Assembly: GCA_008692225.1 (NCBI GenBank)
Contig: VICG01000016.1
Span: 1,824,074-1,888,073 of the forward strand
Length of the DNA: 64,000 nt
Reading direction: 5' to 3'
DNA from: Monilinia fructicola
Lineage: Eukaryota; Ascomycota; Leotiomycetes; Helotiales; Sclerotiniaceae
The position numbers were made by a program, and so were the translations under genes. Positions 13,600 through 26,149 of the stretch are shown here, piece by piece (the first letter of the stretch is position 1; the number at the start of each line of letters is the position of its first letter). The notes below the pieces were generated by a model. That model saw nothing but the letters and a program-made list of their open reading frames with translations, had not been told where the DNA came from and made no database searches.

Positions 13600-14919
13600 C
13601 TATAAATTATCCGTCCTTAAACTCAATCTAGGTGGCTTCCCCGAAACCATTCCCATCCTATCCCTTGGCCATTGCATATAACAATCCCATTTTGGATCCT
13701 GTCCCAAGTCCTCTCCAATCGTTTCTACCAGATCTCTTCCCCAATTCCTTGCCCACCAATTGTATCCTATTCCCCTATCCTGTCCCACTGCCCAGTACGA
13801 TACCAATACCAAGGCAATCGGTTCTCTTTTGTTCAAACATTGGATGAATTCTGGTGGCGCAGCTCCAGGCCATGCTCTTCCAGGGAATTGTTGCGTCCGT
13901 CTCAAGTTACGTCGAACTTGAAAAGATACATTACTATACAACTCTCGGAGGTTTGAATCCTCTATAGTGTCAATTTCTTGGCGTTCCAATTGTTCGAGGA
14001 ATTCCTCTCCATCCGCTGGATCGTTCGTTGCATCGGCTGCCATTATTTTGTTCCGGAGATGTACGCTAAGATTGGAATCTAGATTTTTCATCCATCCCAT
14101 TCGATAGATAGCCACGGTTCCATTGAACAAACTCAGGATCACGGGCAGGTATTCCAATAATCTCTCGCTCGGTCGCCCCGGTTTGGCTTGGGCTATTGGA
14201 AGTGCATACATGGAACTTATCAGCAATCCAGAGAAACCCAAAGCAGCTTCGCAATTCGATGCCGTTATATTTGATAATACTAGTCTGAATTCCATCATAC
14301 CGGCTGTTTGATACTTTAATGCTTTGGCGACATGCATTGATCGGTTTTGCGGTTGAAGAATGGCAAGATGTAAGGCGGCGAATGAAAGCATTCCATTGTA
14401 TACAAATTCATGAGTTGAAGCGTTACGTTGAACGGCTCCTTCCCATTTATTTCGATCGGGGCGATTGAATGCAGATGTCATTGGTCGAGCCGTGACGTTG
14501 ATATAATGATGAAGAAGAGCATCTGCTTCTTTGTGCAAACCAAATGGAAGTGGTGCTTGAATACCATAACTTGGGGGGCTTTGACTTGGTGGAGGATCAC
14601 GTCGTGATGACGGTCGAATGGGAGTTGGCTTGGTTTTGGGAGTTTTGGTTATGGGTGGTGGTCGTAACTCAAAACTATATTGACCAGGTGCTTGACTGAT
14701 TACGGAATTATATGTACATTCTCTTTTGTATGCTATACACCTAGAACAGTTGGGTTGACGTTCATCACACTAAAATTGAATCAGCCATGATATGTGAAAG
14801 GGTGGTGACGTTGATATATAACCAACATTCAGATATGGATGAAAACCTACCTTGACTCTTCGTATCTTACATTGCTTACAACCATGATGTGATTTGATAT
14901 GTGATCTTCTTGAAGGCAT
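13600..14919 (-). CDS. Zn(II)2Cys6 fungal transcription factor
   Basis: Two exons, 14919-14851 and 14769-13600, with a GTAGGT...TTTTAG intron of 81 nt. The model gives 1239 nt and 412 aa. The N-terminus has a complete binuclear zinc cluster: Cys 14, 17, 24, 31, 34 and 41, spaced C-X2-C-X6-C-X6-C-X2-C-X6-C. The intron splits it exactly between Lys23 and Cys24. A Pro/Ser/Thr-rich linker (about 60-95) leads to a regulatory domain starting EADALLHHYINVTARP, with the LSFAALHLAIL helix. That arrangement resembles the Upc2-like branch of fungal C6 factors, but the target genes cannot be inferred. The protein is short for the class yet appears intact. It should act in the nucleus as a DNA-binding regulator. 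Confidence 0.95.
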
Positions 14920-16081
14920 CGTGAAGATATGTTGTATGTGTAGTTATCTTGTCAAGTGATTGATATATCGTGTGGGAAGTTATTTTGCCAAAGCGATTGG
15001 TAATTCGTAGAAGAGGTCTCTATAGACGTTTCGTTTTTGTAGTAGGTAATCGTCTTAATGGGAAGTCTTCAGCCGGCAAAAGATACCAATTCAATCTTTC
15101 TATGTCGTTAGGTTTATATATCTCCTAGATATATAATCCAAGTTATATGTGGCTGACGATATCTGAAATACTCCGATCGATAAGAATAGAGACATTATAT
15201 AGACTATAAATAGTTTCCCATTAGGAAATTCCCAACCACGATTTGTATTCATATTTGCAATACAATCCAAGGAGAAGACTAGAAGATTAGATGACTAGAA
15301 ACTAGAAAACTAGAATACCTACAACAGCTCCACTTCATATTCCTTGAGTTCAAGAAAGACAGAATGAAACAAGACCTCGAGATTTATCGAATTAATTCAA
15401 AGAAACTAGTTTGAAATGATCTGAAAGTTAGATTCGACTGGAAGAAAAACGTTTAGCCTTATTTGTACAACGCTTCAGGAGGATATATGTGAAAATGGCC
15501 GTGAAAGATCAGCCATCAGATAAAAAGATCTATGTCGTCAAGGAAGAAAGGATCTTCCTGAAGGAATCAGCAGGTTAGCAGGTTATATAAAGCATCATCA
15601 CGTGAGAGGAACAAATGCCCTTCACTGACTGTATACAGAGTAGACAAATGTGGATGTAGTAAAACGATTCATGCGATTAATTAGAACTAATCAGTGGTTG
15701 ATCCTACGATCTCACTGGATAATGATGATTAGATTAGATCAAGATCAGGAATGCCTAAGGATTAAGGTTAAAGCGGTTCGGGCGTGGAATTTCCCAGATT
15801 CTATTCATCTACTCCGTACAATAATAAGAAGAGAAGCCGAAGATGGATGTCAAGAAAGATCAGATCCATGGATTCGACAATGTAGAAGATTTATTTTGTT
15901 CATCTCTTTATCTCTCTCATTGATTCCCGAGGTCTATTCAAGTAAATCGACTTTAAATCAGACCATTTAAATCGAATTAGATGATTATTGACTTGGACCG
16001 TTAATAGAGGATGATCTTTAGATCTTAAGGTTGTGCATGGATATTATTGTGACCTGAGGTTGACATATACAAACAAGTATA

Positions 16082-16109
16082 TATACATATATCCATGGAT
16101 ATATGTATA
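16082..16109. repeat. 28-bp perfect palindrome centred on CCATGG
   Basis: Eleven bases (TATACATATAT) on each side of CCATGG are exact reverse complements. AT-rich, and it can form a cruciform. Confidence 0.85.
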
Positions 16110-16127
16110 ATGGATATAATCTGTATA

Positions 16128-16207
16128 TATAATGCATATATATAATGCATATATACAGTGCATATATACAGTGGATATATACAGTGGATTTATACAGTGG
16201 ATATATA
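16128..16207. repeat. AT-rich tandem repeat (ATATATACAGTGG-like)
   Basis: Five or six imperfect copies of a 13-15-bp unit directly after the 28-bp palindrome. Confidence 0.7.
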
Positions 16208-16867
16208 TGATAATTGTATATATTCTACGTTATTGAGATCAAAGACAAGACTAACAAGGATATCTGATTCATCATCATGATATTTCCCCTCCTTCGCGCG
16301 GTTGGCGTTTCTCCATATTGATGGATTTGAATTCAAAGGTTGTGTTATTATGATTAGTATTGTTATTATTATCATCATGATGGATGATGGTACTGACGTC
16401 GATATTGATATTGATATTGATGGCGCAAGGGGAAACGAAAGATGATCGGATCGGAATAACCTATTTCAGACTAGATTCATTAGCTAATATATCCATGGAT
16501 GCATGTAGGTACAGAGTGCTCTGTACTCTGTAAGGTTAGATGATCTTTTAGATCATCTTGAATTTGAAATGCACGTCATTATTGAGTAATTATACAGTAA
16601 GTATAGTATCATTTATCAAAATCCACAGAGAATCTGTATAGATACCTAGTAGTTCGATCCCGAATGCATATGATGACTAACTAAGGTCATGAAGTTTAGT
16701 CATGCTTGGTTCTGATTGAACTGTTAAATTCTGTAGGATGATATGGACCATATGGATGGTATAGAAATGATTACCTAGGTAGCTTTTATACAGTAGAGAA
16801 GGCGGATACTAGGCTGTATGAATCAGCTCAGGATAGAACAGAACAAGACAAGATAAGACGAAACTAG

Positions 16868-16920
16868 AGCAACAGCAACAGCAACAGCAACAGCTAGAAC
16901 AACAGCTAGAGCAACAGCTT
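16868..16920. repeat. Hexanucleotide repeat (CAGCAA)n
   Basis: Four perfect copies followed by diverged CAGCTAGAACAA-type copies. Confidence 0.8.
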
Positions 16921-18345
16921 ACCTAGACACAACAATATCATCAATCTCATGAAAGCTAGAATTGTGAATTTATGAATTTGAATAATACAAGATATCTACT
17001 TGTATACATTAAACTTATACAACAACCTCATACACTCACTAATTAGCCTTATCCATCGAACCATATACCCATCGAATAAACTACAAAGATCAAAAACTAA
17101 AAACTAAAGGCAAATCTAAAAACGCACGGAATGTCTCTGATGATTTTGAGCGACACATACTTATACACATTGGCACCGGAACAGCACTTTTCAACCCCGC
17201 TCCCCGACTCGTTTCCCCTGTCATGGTCGCTCATTCGATAATTTTAGGTCACAATGCATGAGATCGATTCCTGGTCCATCCAATATTTCCTCATAAATCC
17301 TTCTGGAGTATGGAGTATGGAGTATGAAGCAAGGAACATTGAGCTTGCAAGCGTGGACCCAGAAGTTAGGATGCTGAGATCCATTTCAGCGGGGTGTGGG
17401 TGTGTTTTCTTAACTCCCGAATGCCTTCGGGTACCTGGAAGGAGTAAACGTTTATTCCTTACTGGTATGCGCAACATACTGCTTACCGGTACTTGTTCCT
17501 CCTCCCTCCTTTTCCTTCCTCTCTTCCTGAACTGTCTCTCTTGTCTTGCTAGTTTATTCTCCATAGATTTGCGATTGGGAAGTTGATATTGTTTTTCGAT
17601 GACGAAGGTGTTGCTGATTTTTGTATACTTCATTTGGTGATATAGAGTTTTCTTTCGGCCCTAGGCCGTTTATCCTTACCTCTTTTGGTCTAGTTTCTCC
17701 TATTGTGTATAGCTGAAGCTGGAGGCATTGGGACTTTAACATGTAGATTCAAAGTTTAATATAATTTGCTGCTTTATCTACACTCCTTTGGTCACATTTT
17801 CCCATTTAGTGATGGGATGTTGACTATGTCGATGTTGAGTTTTCTCTTTCACAGTTCCTTCTGACTTGAGGTTATTTTTATATCTGTCAAACGACTCGAG
17901 CCACACATCATTGCCCTAGGAATATTGCTTTTTGGCTATGCTCTTGCTGCGCCTTTCCTATCTTTCTTTTGAGGATGCTTAATAGTTTATTTTTTCTCGT
18001 GTCGATTGTGAGATCTATTTGCATCTAAGTTGATCCTATGTAAGAGTATCTTCATTTCTAGTCACTGCCATTCTGTTAGAATTCACACATCACAGAGAAC
18101 ATCTTCATCAAGTCACGGAGAGGAAAACATCAAATGACATTGGTTTAAAGTTGAACATCTCACTACCCCGCGTGGCTCCATAGTAAGAAACCAGACGTCG
18201 TCCATTCCCCGGTTGGATCTAGTCTATAAGCCCGGACTATTGAATGGCTTGACCCTAGTCAGGCATAACATAGGCATCCCTCTCATGCACAGAAAACGTC
18301 CATGTGTTTGATACTCAACATTGATCCTCATTGCATCATCGAATA

Positions 18346-18382
18346 CCAAGCCTCGACCAAGCCTCGACGAAGCCTCGACCAA
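18346..18382. repeat. 11-bp tandem repeat (CCAAGCCTCGA)n
   Basis: Three copies and a partial fourth, with a single C-to-G difference. Confidence 0.8.
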
Positions 18383-19481
18383 GATTCATCAAATTCTTCT
18401 CCGCACTTATAACGGACTGGGAATTTGACCTTCTTAGAAAGCATCAATTCCTAAAGTTCATGAGATTAACCCAAGATATGACTAGCCAGGTCATGAAAAT
18501 TGTCATTAAATTCACATGACCTTGACCTTATCTCTGTCAATGTTCAATGCAATCACGCAACCACTTTTGACGTAAAAGATAAAGAAAATACTCCTAACAC
18601 TTCCAATACTGCGATAAGAAAGTGCGTAATGGAATCTATAGGTTCAATAGACGTTGTACCCATTGTATCGTTTCCCGGTTATAACGGCGAAAGTAACGAC
18701 AATCCGGAATCAAATCCACATTTTTTTGAGGTCCCGATCATCGAGGTTGAGTCATTTGGTATACGTAACTCTGTTGTCCTTTCAAATTCCATACATTGTG
18801 CATATGTTCTTTCTGGATCTACCCGTTAGCTCTCGCTATGTTCCGCGCGTTAAACGGCATGGTATGAGGTTAGCTCTCTGGATCCATTCATTACACTAGA
18901 CATTGAAAGCTCTGCCGTGGGACTTCAAAACGGTATCTGCCGCTGTCAGGATTGAGATCTAGAGTTATATTTGAGATCAGATGGCAGTAAAACTTTCTCA
19001 AATGACTGATCATTGATCACCAATCATTGATCACTTGATGACATGGACCTCTTGCTTTAACAGAGGCGCGCCAAATCGATGGATGTAGGTTTTACTCATT
19101 TCAATACAAGAAAAAGATCTTTTGGGAATTGATCAGAGATCCACGTAAGTACCGTCAATAAGAAAAGACGACCGATGAACTTTGCCGGATAAGACAGGCT
19201 GTGAGGCTTAAATACTGCAATAATCCAGTTTATCAGAGCCCATCTCAATATTCCTTCTTGTCTCCTGCATTGAAGGTCAGGCTTGGCATTTCCATCACAT
19301 TTCCCAGCCTCGAAAAGATCCAGGTATTCTAAAGATCATCCATATGGTTACCTTTATATTATCTGCATCCTAGATGGGTGGTTCTTCTCTTTCCTCATTC
19401 AGCTTTTGGTATTCTCTATAACCCAGATGAGTTCTTTTCCTTCCCCATTCAGTCTTTGTATTTGCCTGCATACCATGACGT

Positions 19482-21867
19482 TCACAATTCATCCCTTTTC
19501 CTCCTTTCTTTTACTTCTGCCACTTTTCCCATATCCCTCAATCCCCTTTTGATAACACTTGTCAACATTTCAAAGACCACTTGGGCACCGCTAAGTGCCG
19601 TTTCTTCTCCCACCCCATCATAACTCGGACTAACCTCCACAACATCCTGTGAGATTGGGTAGTCAGTATGGCTCGCTAATGAATTTTTGGAGCAAAGAGA
19701 ATACAGAAAATGAAACCATTAAACTGAGTTGATGACGAGAAAATAATGGCAATACTTCTGGATCTCAGAACCACATTTCCTTGATGGCTTGATAGAAAGT
19801 ACTCCAGCCACAGTCTTTCCAGATCTGACACGTTAAGCAGACATAAAAGAGGAATCAACAATGAACAATGAAAGCACGTGATTACTCACCGCACCCACAA
19901 CATTCAAACATTCAATCCCTCTCAGAATCCTAATCAACTCCCTCATTGTCCATCCACCAGGTTCTGGCGTACCTGTTCCAGGCGCAACTCCCGGATCCAA
20001 AACATCAATATCAATACTAAGATAAACCGGAACCTCGGTCCCGATCCTTTGCAAAATCTTCTCAATCACACCTTGAGGTCTGAGATCGTCGATATCATCT
20101 GCCGAGATCCTCAAGAAACCCTGACGATCATCATCTTCATAATCCGCATAGTCATCATCACTCAATCTTGTTCTCAATCCTGCATGAACACTACTTCCAT
20201 TCAAGATCAAACCCTCATTTGAGGCTAACCAGAACATACTCCCGTGATTAAATTGCGCTTGTTCACTTGCCCATGGATCTGGATATTTGGCTGGGTGCCA
20301 TGTATCCAGATGAGCATCGAAATGAAGAACGGCGATAGGTTGATTGTAGACTTTCTGAAGAGCTCGGAGGGCTGCTAATGCTAAACTATGGTCACCACCT
20401 AGTGAGATAATTTTAGGATGGGTAAGGGATGAGGATAGAGGTTTTCGGTTGAGGAGTTCGGTGTAAGCGGCTGTCATTTGTTCTAATGCAATAGCATTGT
20501 TGAGGGGAGTGACGGGAATATCTCCACAATCGAGAATACGAGCGAAAGATGTGTATGGATTTATTCCAGCTCTGGTATTAACTGATTGTGAAATTAACTC
20601 CATAATGTCTAGAAAGGGAGTGGGTATGATGATTTCTTTCTGTCACATCCGCATGAGCATTCGAAGTCAATTACTTACATCCTCTGAAACTGGTTTGCCT
20701 GGCACTCGCAGCTCGAATAGCTTTTGGTCCGAATCTTGCTCCTGGTCGATAGCTAACTGCTGTATCGAATGGAACACCTAGAATTCCAATATCAAAAAGT
20801 TCTTCAGGGGTGGTAAGACATTTTTTGTATTCTAGATGAGCAAATGTTGAGATTCCTGAAAATGACCACTGTGGAGAATTTCGTCATCAATTTTGTTTCA
20901 ACCAATCTAGAATTCATGACAGTGTTTGGAATCGTTTGATGAGGTAGAATGATTGAATATTGTTTGAATCGAGATACTATGTATTCTCAACATGAATGAT
21001 TTGAACTTGGATTAAGCATGATTTTTAGAAGCTGCAAAGCATGCATTCCATAAGTCAAACAGTTGGTCCATACATTGTGGCTCTCTGGCGATGTACCCAG
21101 TATGAACCAGATAGAGATATGCGAAGGAACAAAATATATGGAATGAACGCGCTCGTATCACACACTTCTAGAAGAATGAGTATGTTTTCTCAACTTTGAG
21201 AAAATTTAATCATCGACGTTATGGTTTCTTCCCACACTCTCTCCTTTGTATCTGCCCGTTATGCCATCTTGAACATTCAGCATTTAACAAAAGCCAAACG
21301 AACGCCTTGATAGCCGGACAAGAATAGGGGAACTCCATACCACTTGGCGGGCATATATTCATCCATTCATCATATATTTCTCCATCGATTTATGAGAAAT
21401 AATCGCCGTGTTCCCCGAAGAAACATGGTCCATTCTATCCTCTTAACTTCCTCAAAAGCTTAAATAAACTGTGCAACTCCCCGTGTCCGTCTCCAGCCCC
21501 GCCCCCACCCAAACACCCAACATTATCAACAACCCTCTTCCTCTCGAAGAAATGAAGAGTCAAAAAGGAAATGGTAGAGGGAACAAAAAAATAAAAAAAA
21601 ACCAACCTCAAACCCCCAAAGCCTCTCCAATTCCTCCTTACTTCCTCCCACACCACCACTACCACCACTACCACCATCACCATCCGTCCCACTGACCCTC
21701 TCCCCTCCCAATTCCCTTCCTAATCCCTCGGCCCCCAATCCCAACGGCGCGCCTTCATCCCAGATATGACCAACCTCCTGCTCTCGCCCCACCACAAAAC
21801 AAGTTGGCGGGAAAACCCCACACGCCAGCAATGAGAGCGCAAACGAGCTGGAGATAGAAATCCTCAT
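19482..21867 (-). CDS. Agmatinase-type ureohydrolase with signal peptide and C-terminal RDEL
   Basis: Four exons: 21867-21607, 20868-20679, 20581-19890 and 19646-19482, joining to 1308 nt and 435 aa. Metal-binding motifs of the arginase/agmatinase family are complete: GGDHS (His about 215), DAHLD (Asp about 239, His 241, Asp 243) and [10 protein letters not shown] (Asp about 341 and 343), followed by GTGTPEPGG. These enzymes hydrolyse guanidino compounds such as agmatine to an amine plus urea, using two Mn ions. The N-terminus ([16 protein letters not shown]) looks like a signal peptide, followed by a Gly-rich linker. The last four residues are RDEL, an ER-retrieval-like signal, so an ER-lumen location is inferred. 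The exon 3 acceptor was chosen because it restores the family motif [10 protein letters not shown]. Intron 1 is long (738 nt) with an atypical GTTGGT donor, the least certain splice. Exact substrate is unproven. Confidence 0.93.
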
Positions 21868-23896
21868 TACGTTTTGAATTTCTTTGTCTTGTCTGTGATA
21901 TGGGTAGGGAGGTAGGGAGGTAGGTAGACAGGCAGGTAGGTAGATATCTAGGGATGAAGGGAAGGGCGGTGACGAGGGGTGATGAGGTGTAACGAGGTAT
22001 GGTTTTGTTGGGAGATTGAGAATGAGAATAAAAAAACGAGAATAGAAAGAAGCAGAAGCAGGATAGGAAGAAGTAAGACGCTCTTGGTATCACTATAGAT
22101 ATCTACCTTCTCAAAGAAACAATAATCAAACGCTATATTATAGGTGATTATGGTTGTGGTTGTAGTTGTAGCTGTAGTTTGGAAGATATATATATATTAA
22201 CCTTACAGTACTATATCATCTACAGAGTAGATCTATGCACCCAATATGCATCATACATCATGCATCATATCATCTATCATCCATCCCATTAACCTATTGA
22301 TAACAAGAAAGCAAGGAAGCAGGGAAGCAGGGAAGCAAGCAAACAACCAAACACCCACGCATACTCTTTCCCAAATCCCAATCAATCAATAATCCAACAA
22401 GCCTACCTAAATATCAACGATAGATAACTTGATAAGCCCAGCCGACCCTCCTTTCCACTTAGAAAGCAACTCCTTACCTAAGGACCAAAGGAAACATTCC
22501 CCGCGACCAAACAGACAATCCAACTAAAGACTTCGCTTCGGTACTTGAATTCTTTTCCTGCCCACTAAACTAAACGAAAGAACTAACGCGCACCGTTTCG
22601 TTTCAGAACCACAACCACAACCACACACCTTTCAAAGTCGAGACTTTCAATGGCCCAGCAGGCCCCAAATCATATCGTCAATGGAAGCCCACCCTGAACT
22701 CTAATGACACACACATTTACGTATAGATGACTGGCGGTCACAGCTGCCTAGGTAGGTAGGTATCGGTATGATAAATGGTCAATTGATTTTGTACTCTGTA
22801 TATGCATGCATGCATTCGTTCATCTATTCATCTATTCATTCATTCATTCATTCATTCATTCATTCATTCATCCATCCATCCATCCATCCATCCATTCATT
22901 ACCTGAAGTTTTGCGCTTATGCTTGGCTAAACGTGTCATGATATTGGAAATCACTTTACTCTGCTCATCCATGATGCTCAATGACATGATGAGGAAGCCA
23001 TGAGCCCATGCAGAAAAGGGTCGTGCCGCACTTGAATCAATTAATTTTTCTCACCTCGCACCCTCATAACGCCCTGTCTTTCCTATGCATATCGAACTCG
23101 AGAGCATACATTACCCCTTCTTGGCACATGGCGCCACCAAAAGCTCCCTGTTGCCGCATTCTGACAGCTCGGTTGAAGGAACAATCTAGAATCAGATCAC
23201 GTATTGAAAACCAGCATTGAGATCTCGAGTTCACCGCTGTATTCGCCAAAAGATAGAAAAAAAAGATCTGTGTATTGCACTCCTCTCCCCTACGGTTTAC
23301 CTACAAAACACCCCAACCCGCACGCCATATGGAAAAAAAGAGCTAATCAAAGCAGAATTGCTGGGAATCGATTCTCCGGATAAAGTGACAAAGAGGACTG
23401 TAAAGAGAAAAAATCCATCGCATGGCATCCCGTTTCTCTACCTCCCCTATCCCCATCCCCATTCCCATCCCCACCAACCTCAAAGTGATGCTCTGTAAAT
23501 GTGATTGAGAAATTTCATGCTCCGGAATTTGTTCAATGAAGACAATTCCCCTTGATGGAGGTTTCCCACCATCCCAGAATCCTTTCAGTCTATTCGCTTC
23601 CCCTCTCATAACAATTCCCTAGTGGTTTCAAGTGACGGATCAAACTCCCCTTTCTAGAATGGGGGTGTATGGAGGAAAGATGGTGCCCGAATAATTTGAC
23701 GATGTGTGAATATGTAAGGTAACTTTCGGTTACTCTCGCTCAACGTTTGATCGACCCTGGAACTTTACGGATTTATATGATTTATCGAATAGGATATGGA
23801 CAATGAGATGTAACAAAGAGTAGTGGGTAGGTAAGTGGTGGCGGCGAAGTGCGGTGCGAAAGAAGTCAATTGCTGGGTATAGGTAGATCAATTAAA
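21868..23896. other. Gene-free stretch between agmatinase and cdc42
   Basis: Contains the upstream region of the agmatinase gene, with GGTAGGTAGG repeats at about 21900-21945, and a tetranucleotide array at 22802-22900. The rest shows no supported coding frame. The part next to 23897 is the 3' side of cdc42. Confidence 0.55.
22802..22900. repeat. Tetranucleotide microsatellite (ATTC)n then (ATCC)n
   Basis: Starts as GCAT repeats, passes through CATCTATT, then about eight ATTC and about six ATCC units. The Ile/His/Ser reading frame here is produced by the array. Confidence 0.9.
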
Positions 23897-24874
<978 letters not shown>

Positions 24875-25119
24875 TATTTCGAATTATCTCTATCTCCCTA
24901 CTTGAAATGATCCAGCCGAAAGTCGTAGTTTCAAAACCCACTTCTTCTACCGCTCAAATGAATGTATGTATGGTGTTATCGATCGTTTGGATTGAAATGC
25001 GCTCCGATTCTGAGGAATTGGTTGTTTGTTGAGGTAGAAAGTTGAATAGGGAATCGTATGCAAAATGACGTTTGATAGGAAAGGATTTGTAGTTATTTGT
25101 TTGGAAGAGGGAAAAGGTA

Positions 25120-25205
25120 TTGGATGTGTGTGAGTGTGTGAGTGTGTGAGTGTGTGTGTGAGTGTGTATGTGAGTAGATGTGAGTGTATGTGTGTGTATG
25201 TATGC
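25120..25205. repeat. (GTGTGTGAGT)n microsatellite upstream of cdc42
   Basis: Degenerate TGTG/TGAG repeats about 250 bp upstream of the cdc42 start, within its likely promoter or 5' UTR. Confidence 0.75.
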
Positions 25206-25317
25206 GTGTGCGAAGTGTTGTTGTAATAGTTGTAGTTGCAGTAGTTGTTGAATTGAATGATGAAAGATTCGAAGAGAAAAACAGAATAGAATAGAATAGA
25301 TTGTTGGATAGTTTAGT

Positions 25318-25347
25318 TAGTGGTGGTAGTAGTAGTGGTAGTAGTGG

Positions 25348-25380
<33 letters not shown>

Positions 25381-25381
25381 A
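25318..25381. repeat. (AGT)n/(GGT)n trinucleotide repeat
   Basis: About twenty triplets, with the last nine or so perfect AGT. It creates a poly-Thr frame on the minus strand. Confidence 0.85.
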
Positions 25382-25596
25382 GGATACCCAGCACGAAAGG
25401 TATTGAAGGTTAAAGGTTATAAAGGTCGAAGGTTCGAAGGTTGAAGGTTGGAGATTGAAATTGGAATTGAAATTGAATGGATGAAATGACAATGACCAAG
25501 AAGGGTAAATGCAATTCTGTGAGATGAGCCAACGATTTCCAATCTTTTGAATCCCACCCAAGTCTGAGTTATGAGGTTATGAGGCCGAAAAATACA

Positions 25597-25760
25597 TAGG
25601 ATAAATGGAATAAATGGAATAAATGGAATAAATGGAATAAATGGAATAGATGGAATAGATGGAATAAATGGAATAGATGGAATAGATGGAATAAATGGAA
25701 TAAATAAAATAGATAAAATAAACGGAATAAATGAAATAGATAGAATAAATGGAACAAATG
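25597..25760. repeat. 9-bp tandem repeat (AATAAATGG)n
   Basis: About eighteen copies with AATAGATGG and AATAAATAA variants. The Phe-His-Leu tripeptide frame on the minus strand is the translation of this array, not a gene. Confidence 0.9.
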
Positions 25761-26149
25761 GAAATTGACGGGGCAGTCTGGGAATCTTTTTCTTAATTCC
25801 AAACCAACAGTAATAAGTATCGCACTACTCTATATCGATTATTATTGTACCCGTGGACTTATTAGTACTTGGATTGATGTATCCTGGATTGTATCCTGGA
25901 TTGTATCTTGGATTGTATGAGATGGTAGTAAGTAAGTAAGTAAGTAAGTAAGTAATGGCTTTGATAGGACAGCCCGAGACGATAAATAGATCGAGGTGAG
26001 GTAAGGCAAGGTAGATAGAATAGGCAAGTACAGTAAGTACTCGGTAGGCAAGGTAAGGTGAAGAAGAAGGGAGGCTAAGCTGAATGAGGTTAATAAGTAT
26101 TGTATTGAGGTGGTATGTTACCGTGGACTTAGTAAATGATAACGTAGTA

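Larger units (their letters stand above)
14920..19481. other. Gene-free stretch with palindrome and AT tandem repeats
   Basis: No supported gene. It includes the divergent upstream region of the zinc-cluster gene, a 28-bp perfect palindrome (16082-16109), ATATATACAGTGG-type repeats (about 16128-16207), a CAGCAA array (about 16868-16920) and an 11-bp CCAAGCCTCGA array (about 18346-18382). A 109-codon frame at 18500-18829 is open but has no recognisable feature. Confidence 0.5.

Noticed and set aside
17244..17633. Overlapping frames of 110-129 codons on both strands
   Set aside because: Both strands are open over the same bases, and neither shows a domain or splice structure.
18500..18829. 109-codon plus-strand frame
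   Set aside because: Plausible composition, but no recognisable motif, and it ends abruptly with no joinable exons.
20582..20608. Alternative exon 3 start of the agmatinase at 20608
   Set aside because: It keeps the frame but inserts nine extra residues in a conserved block; the acceptor at 20582 restores [10 protein letters not shown].
22806..23003. Ile/His/Ser repeat protein
   Set aside because: Produced by the ATTC/ATCC microsatellite.
25569..25802. Phe-His-Leu repeat protein on the minus strand
   Set aside because: Produced by the 9-bp AATAAATGG array.
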